DNA of 64,000 nucleotides, taken from Membranipora membranacea (Eukaryota > Bryozoa > Gymnolaemata > Cheilostomatida > Membraniporidae). A model generated the notes under the pieces. The model worked only from the letters and a program-made list of their open reading frames with translations, was not told the DNA's origin and made no database searches. The position numbers were made by a program, and so were the translations under genes. Below, one piece after another: positions 50,799-59,700 of the stretch (its first letter is position 1; every line of letters begins with the position of its first letter). Location: assembly GCA_914767715.1 (NCBI GenBank), contig OU612075.1, positions 19,842,001-19,906,000 of the forward strand, written 5' to 3'.

Positions 50799-53700
50799 CT
50801 TTCCTTGTCGTAACTCAACCTCATGGCTGCAGATAAACTCCCATATTTAGACCAACACAAAGTCGACCCCTAACGGACTTAACTGAATTCTAGCTTATAT
50901 CTTATGCTCAAGGTGAAGCACCACATCATTTATTAACGGCAAAGTAACTTAGTTATCAAGTCTCTGCTAGTAACACATACTTGGTGAAGAATCTTCCCCT
51001 CATACACAGAGTGACACCGCCGATCACATGATCCTGTATAAGACCAGCCAGAGGAGCTCCATTCTTAGGTACAAGGTACTGGTTATGTGTAGATACTAAA
51101 ATAATAATCAGAACTTTTATGATACCATCTGTCATTTAAACAATTAATTGGACAACATCAATGGAGTTCAATGATAAAATAAAGCTTGCCCCCTGCCTGT
51201 GCAAAACAGTGTTTTTTATATTATTTGCTTTGCACAAACAGGGGAGAAAGCTGCTTTCAATCCAATCGTGTTTCTGTAAAATATCTATATCAGTATCCGA
51301 GTATCGTTGAAGCTATATAAATATCCAATTGCTCAACAACACCCAATTATCAAGAACAACAAACATCAGCACACTAGTTCAAGTGCTCAAACTTTGCCCG
51401 GGTTAGTGGTAGTTGCATTTCATTATCAACCACATTTCTATTCATAATGAAGTTATTCTATCATCAACCCGATGAAAGTTTGAGCAAGAACGTGTATAAA
51501 AGAACTATACCTATTTCTCTAGCCTCAGATTGGCCAACAAAGCTTTGAGGGAAGTGAGCGTTCATTTCATCACCATCAAAATCAGCGTTGTATGCGTTAC
51601 AGTTAGCGTAGTGTAATCTGATAGTTTTCTCTCCAGGTAAGACATGAGCCTGCAATATGACAGCGCAACAATGAGATGTGAGATGACAACACTGCTACAC
51701 TGGGGGTCTTTAAATTTCAAAATAATTGCTCACTTGGTCTTTCAATTATACAAATTCTTTCCTAAGTCACTCACTCAAAATGTATATAGTTCCATCAATT
51801 AGTGAGCGGTTTGGGAATGAGACCCTAGCAGGTCTCGCTCAGTGATTAAGTGAGCAATAAGATTGCAATTTTAGTTGTTTCTAATTGAAATAACCTTATG
51901 AATGATTTTTGGAAATGAAATCTAGGGACCACAATTTAGATACAAAGACACATTGGACATTAATTCGATGAGCATCTCATTCTAGCAGAAATATTTACAT
52001 ACAGTGGATATCATAGATTCCTCACTCAGGAGCTAAGTATGCATGAACAGCTTGTCTCTACAAAGCTTGGTGAAAATTTCAGTATTTAAGAGCTGTTATA
52101 TGTGAGTAAATCGATACACAGGAGCGCTCACCCAAGGAATAGTAATTCCCCAGATCATAAAAGGTTAAAGTTGGCAAATGTACAACTCTAGAATTTTACG
52201 GATTTGAAAGATTCTAGTATTTACAAGCTTCACAATCTGTGAGTAAATCAATATACGGGAGGGCTCTCCCGAAAATATTGATTAAAGGTGAGGGAGGGGG
52301 TTAAAAGGTTCAAGTTGACGAGTGTATGGGGGTCAGGGGGGCTTCTTCAGATATCTTTCTTTCTTTCTTGTGATGGTTCACATGGTAGACATGGGTGCTG
52401 CATTTATGCTGGGAAGATCCCTGTATACAGGAACCGACAACTGAATGAACTGAGAAGAGCCAGTCACTCTGCTTGTCGCCATGTACCTTATGAGCTTGTA
52501 TAGAAGGCCTGTGCAGCGTCGGCTGTCTGTTCATCAGAAGCATATCTCCGTTACGTATGTGTCTAAGGACAGTTTTAGGTTTAGCGTTGAGTGACGCGAA
52601 GGAGGTCTCTCCTGTGAAGAGAGTACGAGCTAACGCCTCCCTCTGTGTCTTATCATCGGCATCCAGTAACTGTATCTTACCCATCTCATTGATCACCGCA
52701 AGGGCACTACAAATAATAATAATAATAATAATAAAAATAATATAAAGCTATTAAAGACTACCCAAAGACCAATGCATGTTTATGTCAGGCAGTTACTTAT
52801 GATAAAGTTTTGTCAGATTTGCATGGTAAAAAATTCAATGCTCTACTTAGGATACGTAGGATATGAAATAATCCCTGCATACATCAAATTGATTCAGAAA
52901 GCTTTCAATAGTTTACATCTTAAACAAGCTGCTGCCTAAATTGTGTGTAGGAGAAGAGACTGAATTGCCCTCACCATAATATAATACAGTGTAGTTCACT
53001 TAATTCAAACCTCTGGGGACCACAAAAATTTGTTCTAATTAAAAAGAGTTTGAATTGACTGACATTAGAATGCATTGAGATCTGGTTGAAGGGACCAATT
53101 TTCCTTGTCTGAATTAACAGGACTTATGAATTATGAAGTTTGAATTAACCAGTTTACACTGTATATAATATAATATAGCCAAGCTGTTGGCTTAGATCTG
53201 ATTGACTGGTGGCTGATTGGATAGTATTGCCTCCTACCCAACAGCCAATCAGATCATACCTTACACATAGACAAAGTGTAATAAAACCTTTAATAACTCC
53301 ATGGCTCCATGGTTATCTAGATCAAGTTTAGTCTAATTTTCCAGCGCTGGAGTAGCCCCCCCCCCCCCTTCTACCTTCGTCTGGTCAGTAGAGGGGGCAA
53401 CTCCAACACTGGCAAAATGGATCAAACTTGATCTCATGGTTCTCACGATGAGCACAGAATAGATAACCCACATTTATGCGAGTGAGTAAAAGCAGATTCA
53501 CTTCGACCTACCCTGGATGTTCATTCGGTCCGTTCTTCACAGCCCGTCTTAGTCTCTCCACATTATGGGCGTTCACAGGCTCAGGGAAAGATAACTTAAG
53601 AGCAAACACGTCGGGTATACCTGTAAGAATGAAAGGTTTGCTGAAGTGATGAAGTTAAGCATTACGATGATCATCTTGTCAGTGTACGCTGGCATTTAAA

Positions 53701-56700
53701 TCCTGCCTGTCCAAATAGTTATCTGCCCTCATTCATCAATAAAACACAAAGCCCTATGCACAACTAGAGAGGGGTAAACTACCATGAAAGACCAATCAAA
53801 TCTTAGTTGACAATTTGAAACTATGTTTGGCTCATTTATTCCCGGCATTTGGCAATATATCAGTCGCTTTATACAATTGACTGCGCAACCACTTCCCCAA
53901 AAACTCTGTACGGCCTAACCCCTAACCCTACATCCTATAATAAGAAGACTGTTAGGCCGCATGTGTGCTATCTTACCTATCTCATCAACAGCTATAAACG
54001 GGTCTGGAGAAATAACGGAACGAGCAGCAAAATCCACTCGTTTTCCCATCATGTGCTTACGGAACAAACCCTGTTTCTTCTCTATCAACTAAAAAAATAA
54101 AACGATCAAGATGTGAACATGTTTGGTACTTTTTTGGAAGATAAAGGACCAATTGTAATATGTAATATTATTAATCTCAGTATTATCAATACGCAAGAGG
54201 TAATCTGAGAATATCATATATATATTTATACCTATCAATAGATTGGAATGGAACACAATATTATAACTGCTATATGTGATAGGTGCCGATGCCTCTAACT
54301 CACCTGTCTGACACCTGCAGGACGGTTACTGCTGTCAATCTTACTCAGGTCTCTATCTAGTATGTTATTGACAGCTAGCTGTACACCTGTCATAGCTCTG
54401 TGCAGATTATCATATGCTATCTCCTTACAACTCCTACCTGTCTTATCGACTATCGCGTCAGGGTCCAACTGTTAACAAAATTCAAATCATGTTCCTTTAC
54501 TGGGCCAATCAACAGGTTAACAATTTTCAAAATTGAACAATCATATCTTCAAGCCCAAATGTCAACGAGAAGTTGACCGCCGCTTACATATCCTATCGGA
54601 AAGCTCTTAGTGCCATTTCTAAATAAATAAGCTTCAGCAAGATATAATATCGTCGTCATTATGTGCAATTTTTATATAATAAATGATGAGAAAGCAACAC
54701 CACCTGGACCAAAATCATTGGTTTAAAGGCATCATAGCTGCACTAGGCGATCAACACCCGTAACGAGAGCAGTGTCTGGGTGTGTACATATTTCAATGTT
54801 TTCACTCCATATATTTATCAAAAATGGGTTTTTAAACCAAGTAAAAATCATTACTTGCACACAATGCGATACACTGCCATGAAACCTACATTATTGGCTT
54901 TGAGAGAAGTGACGTTGGCTTTTATCAAGTCAGCAGCCTCTAAGATCTGACAATACACAATATTAGTTGGGTTCTCAAACAGCGCCCCATTCCTACGAGC
55001 CACCTGCAGAAAAGAAATTTTTTTTTAATAAACTGAAGTTTTTAGGCAATAACCATGAAATTTACTTGTTTAATTCACAAATATTCAATAATAGCTTTAG
55101 TTCAGCTCTCTCCTTTCTCTTGTTCCTTGTTTCATTAATAAATGATTGATTGATAGAATGCCATTACCAGTGACCTGTGCAAGGTACGAGAACATTACAA
55201 CATCTGAACCATAACCAAAATTTGTTAACAAAGGTTGTAGTTAAGATGATTGAATGTGGTTGAGTCAACGTTAGCCAGTCACAAGTTACGATACTTCTTG
55301 CATCTGCAAAAAGGATGAACTTATCCTCCTGTGAATTCTTTCCGACCCTACGGTATGTAACACCAGATGATAACCCGTGAGTAAATAAGGATCGAAAACT
55401 TGTAATCACACTAATGTTGAAAATATTCAACAGAAATAGAATTGGGCAATAAAAGAGTAAAGACATGCTAACCGGTCTAAACTTTGTGGGTGGTACAGGT
55501 ATTACAGAGAGAAAGAAGACATCTGTAGGCCTGGCCTCTGGGTCTTTGTAAGGATCTTCATCGTTACATTTCTCTTCATCCTTAAGGGGCACCTGCAGCA
55601 TACCTGTCAAATGATAATGAGACATAGACAACCATAGTTCATAGAAATTTGTTGTAAAATCCTATCATTTATTTACATGAGGGGGCCGGTTATATGACCA
55701 TATAAAGTGTTATGTACATACAAGTCAGTGTATTGTGGAGAGTAAATGTATTTGTTCACCAAAGATGGCCATCATCTGACCAAGATGGCTGCCAATAACA
55801 TGTGTCTAAGGAGTTGTCTCCACAGCATCAATGGTTAAACAGCTCTTAATTACATACTATAAAGAGTGATCAGCCATTTGTGGCAAAGTTTAGTTGAACA
55901 GTAAACGATATAGGTTGCACCAAATAGAAGCACACTAGATGACTATGAGTCTGCCTGTGAGTGTAACTAGAAGCTATTAAACAATTATTACTACTAAGTT
56001 ATGATCAATGCAAATTATTTTGGATATCATTACGCTGTATGTTGTATGGAGAAATTATTGCGACTTAAATGAGTAGTCCATACCGTCCATGCTAACAACA
56101 TGACAACAATATGATGGTAGCCAATGAGAAGACATTTTTGTATGCTAAAATCATTGAGATTGTTCAGCTTCGGACCCTTTAAAGGTTCGATTCAAGCTCA
56201 CAAGGTGCAGGTTTACAAGCAGAAGCTCTGGCTGTCCTCATCTCATTCAGTTGCCAGTTCCTGGATATTGATCTCACAAAAACTATCATCTAATCGACCT
56301 AATGGACAAACCGAGTAAATTTTCCTTACCGCAAATAGCTTTGAGGACATGAGAGTTGTTATCCCACAGCTGCCTGAGATGATCCCGGAGCACAGCTGGG
56401 GTCAGTAGGGCTCTCTGCTGCATGTCTTGCATCTTATTCTCCAACTCCGCCTCATCTGAACAAAGACCACAAACATTGTGGGTGAACAATAGAATATCAC
56501 TAGCTAAGGTGGGGCCTCACACATTGTAATAAGGTTACATCAATGACATGGGCAATCAATAAATTTCGCCATTTAATATAAAAATTAAAATTAATGCAAA
56601 AAAGGTTAACTTTTCCTCCTAGTAACACTTTCCTCCTCTACGGTATGATGACACCAGATTAGAAAAGAAACATCTTAGTCAATTATTTTTCTTCTACAAT

Positions 56701-59700
56701 ATCTTGAAAAGCTGTTTTAGTATCATAAGGGAAGAGAGAAGCACCATTAAAAAATTTGCCAACATTTCTTACCAATGCAAAACAGGCCACAGTAAATTTG
56801 ATATGGCATTGACCAGATTTTTTAATTGAGAAATACAATATTTATTAATTTTGTCTGTAGTTTTCTTTTTCACAACTATTGCTCTTATTATGAAGGCCTA
56901 TCAACCATAATATCGTTTAGGCGAGAAAAAAAATTCAATAGAAAATCAATCAAAAATCTAATCTCCCTATGAATCCACTAACCTATCTCCCATTTTTCAG
57001 GTTTAGCAGACAGGTCCATCTTATCGTCCTCACCATCAGATTCTAACACCCCTCCATCCTCATCTCCCTCATAACCTTCATCTGGATCCGACCCTTCGTC
57101 ACCGCTAGCGCCTCCCGCACCTGCCACCTTCTTCTTCTGTTTTAGTTTTTTTATCTTCCTTTTCTCAGCCTGCTGAGCAGCCTCTGTAAAGTAAGTAATA
57201 ATTTGTAATGTCCAGGTGACAACCCTGTAAATTACCATAATCTGAACCAATGACATCATCTGTATGAGCAGTCTATTTCAAGTCTATTGGTTCGAAGGAT
57301 CATTTTTATTTAAAGTAGGTAGAAAAAAGAAAAACAGTACAAACAATGCTTGATTTGTCTTATCTCATTTAAAACCTTGTCAGCATATTTTCAACCATTT
57401 TCATTTTCAAAATCAGCCATGGAAAAAAATGAGCTTAACACAAATACATTATAAATTTAGTATGGCGCATAAACATTGCAAGTTGTCCGCTCATATTCGC
57501 TAGGGGGACAACTGCGTGAGCAGTATGACAGCTTAACACCAGACCATCACAGCATACTACTCATGGTATGAGATACTATCCCATTGCCTACACTTACTTT
57601 TCTTAGTGATCAGTGCTTTCTTTGCTTTCTCGATACCTCGGGTACTGGCTCCTTCATCAAAGAACATTCGAACGTGGTGCTCCTGTCGCAGTTTACGTAA
57701 CGGCACGAAACAGTGATTACAATGGCCTGAAATAGAAAAAAGAAAAACATATTATAGTAAACCTTCAATTCTCAATACAACAGCTTCAAAAGGTAGTAGA
57801 AGCTAAAATATGAAATACTCAGCCAGAGACAAGCAACTAAGATGATAGATTAACATTTTTTCTGCGCGTTTGCATTGTTACGTAGTTGCCACAAACTATG
57901 CAAACAGGGTTGAACATTTATTTTAAATGACTGCTATTCATGCCCATAATCCCAATACCTTTTGCTGAAAGTTAAGACCAGCAGGATTTTAAATAGTTTT
58001 ATAACTGATAGTATTAAGATTTTAAATAACTGAGACATTCCAACACTATCATTGTAATATGTAATTGACAATTATTACCAAATAAATTATCTAATCTAAT
58101 CTAATACTGAGCTGACTAGATATAAAAGGAGTAGCTGGTTAGAGCGCCTGCCCTCTAACCCGCTGCAGTCTACTGACTACTGGGCTTAATTGAAGCTCAA
58201 GGTTTGCTCCAACCTGCCTGCAAACTGAGATCAAATTAGCGCCGAATATGGCGGCCAAAGACCGATCCGAATATCAACATATCGTATGCCGTTGGAAAGC
58301 TGCCGAGCTACTGAAAATGAATACCTGAACAAAACTTGATTTGTTAACGTTGTGTCATTTTAGGGAGGAAATGAGGCAGAAAACGCTGTTTTTGTCAATG
58401 TAGATGGAGGAGTCAAATTAATTGTGAGAAATTTCAAAACAGATGGAATGTATACTTAGAGATTGCATTCATCGTAAAATTTGATTGTCTTTGATATATA
58501 ACTAGTCTAAATTGACTTTTTACGTCACGCCATACAATGCATTTTTTTGTGAAGCCGTGAAAATATGTGAAATTTCAATCGTTAATTCAGAACAGATCAT
58601 AGGCTTGAAACAAAATAAATTATGATTTTCTCTTAGAGTACTCTTCAAATGTCATACACATTGACGTTCAACAAATTAGCTTGAATATTGCAATGACAGT
58701 AGACTCTCGAATACAGCTAATATTTTCACCACCTTTGCCTAACGTCAAACATGCTGTCCAAATGACCATTATTTTGTCCAAACATAATTTTTTTGAAAGT
58801 CCTCACTACGAAGCTGCTTTAATTAACCATGGTGGACACCGGAAATGCCAACAGAATTTTTTATTGCAACTTTATTTTTCTTGAATTAAACACAAAAGAA
58901 TGCCAAAAATTTTGAGGTGTTTTTGGGTTTTTGGTGTTTTTGCGTTAAATTCAAGAAAAATGAAGAGGCAGTGAAAAATCCTCTTGGCATTTCCTGTGTG
59001 CACCATGGTTAATGAAAGCGGCTTCTCATGTGTTTGGACACACTAATGGTCATTTGGACAGCATGTTTTACGTTATGCAAAGGTGGTGAAAATATTAGCT
59101 GTATTCAAGAGTCTACTGTCATTGCAATATGCAAGCTAATTTGTTGAAAGTCATTGTGTATGACATTTGAAGAGTACTCTAAGAGAAATCATAATTTATT
59201 TTGTTTTGAGCCTATGATCTGATCTGAATTAATGATTGAAATTTCAGATATTTTCACGGCTTCATAAAAAAAAATGCATTGTGTGGCGTGACGTAAAAAG
59301 TCAATTTAGACTAGTCATATATCAAAGAAAATCAAATTTTACGATGAACGCAATTTCTAAGTAAACATTCCACCTATTTCGAAATTTCTTGCAATTAATT
59401 TGACTCCTCCATCTACGTTGACAAAAACAGCGGTTTCTGCCTCATTTCCTCCCTAAAATGACACAACGTCATCGCATCATGTCTTTGTTCAGGTATTCAT
59501 TTTCAGTAGCTCGGCAGCATTCCAACAGTATATGATATGTTGATATTTGAATCGGTCTTTGACATTACCTTAAGGCACTGTATTTCTCAGGCTTCGGACA
59601 GAGACTGATTTGCGACTTTAACCCACATAGTCAGGAGCGGTCTAATGGTTAGGGGTGTGGGTTTATGTTCTTTGCGGTCCAGGTTCAATTCCCGGCAGTC

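Larger units (their letters stand above)
44810..51095 (-). other. POLR1A: POLR1A exons 15-24: pore, funnel and bridge helix
   Basis: Includes [12 protein letters not shown] and [11 protein letters not shown] (exons 15-16), [20 protein letters not shown] (exon 18), [20 protein letters not shown] (exon 21) and the bridge-helix segment [20 protein letters not shown] (exons 22-23, about residues 1033-1052), which spans the active-site cleft. Confidence 0.92.
51511..57183 (-). other. POLR1A: POLR1A exons 6-14: clamp core and catalytic Mg site
   Basis: Exon 6 holds a Lys-rich then acidic insert ([16 protein letters not shown]) between clamp parts, which looks lineage-specific. Exon 11 has [20 protein letters not shown], the conserved lid/rudder neighbourhood. 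Exon 13 ends [14 protein letters not shown]. Exon 14 holds the catalytic loop [16 protein letters not shown] with the three Mg-binding aspartates at about D657, D659 and D661. Confidence 0.92.

Noticed and set aside
53917-53940. Interstitial telomere repeat (CCTAACCCCTAACCCTA)
   Set aside because: Only about two and a half imperfect units; too short to support a telomeric origin. The same applies to CCCCAAACCCTAAA near 42186.
55164-55631. 155-codon minus-strand open frame
   Set aside because: It is exon 8 of POLR1A read through its GTTAGC donor into intron 8; the next exon (54890-55003) joins in the correct phase and matches the family.
55310-56665. Similar ~50-bp segments near 55316-55375 and 56610-56665
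   Set aside because: Shared CTACGGTATG and ACACCAGAT blocks suggest a short dispersed repeat, but the ends cannot be defined and no structure supports an element.
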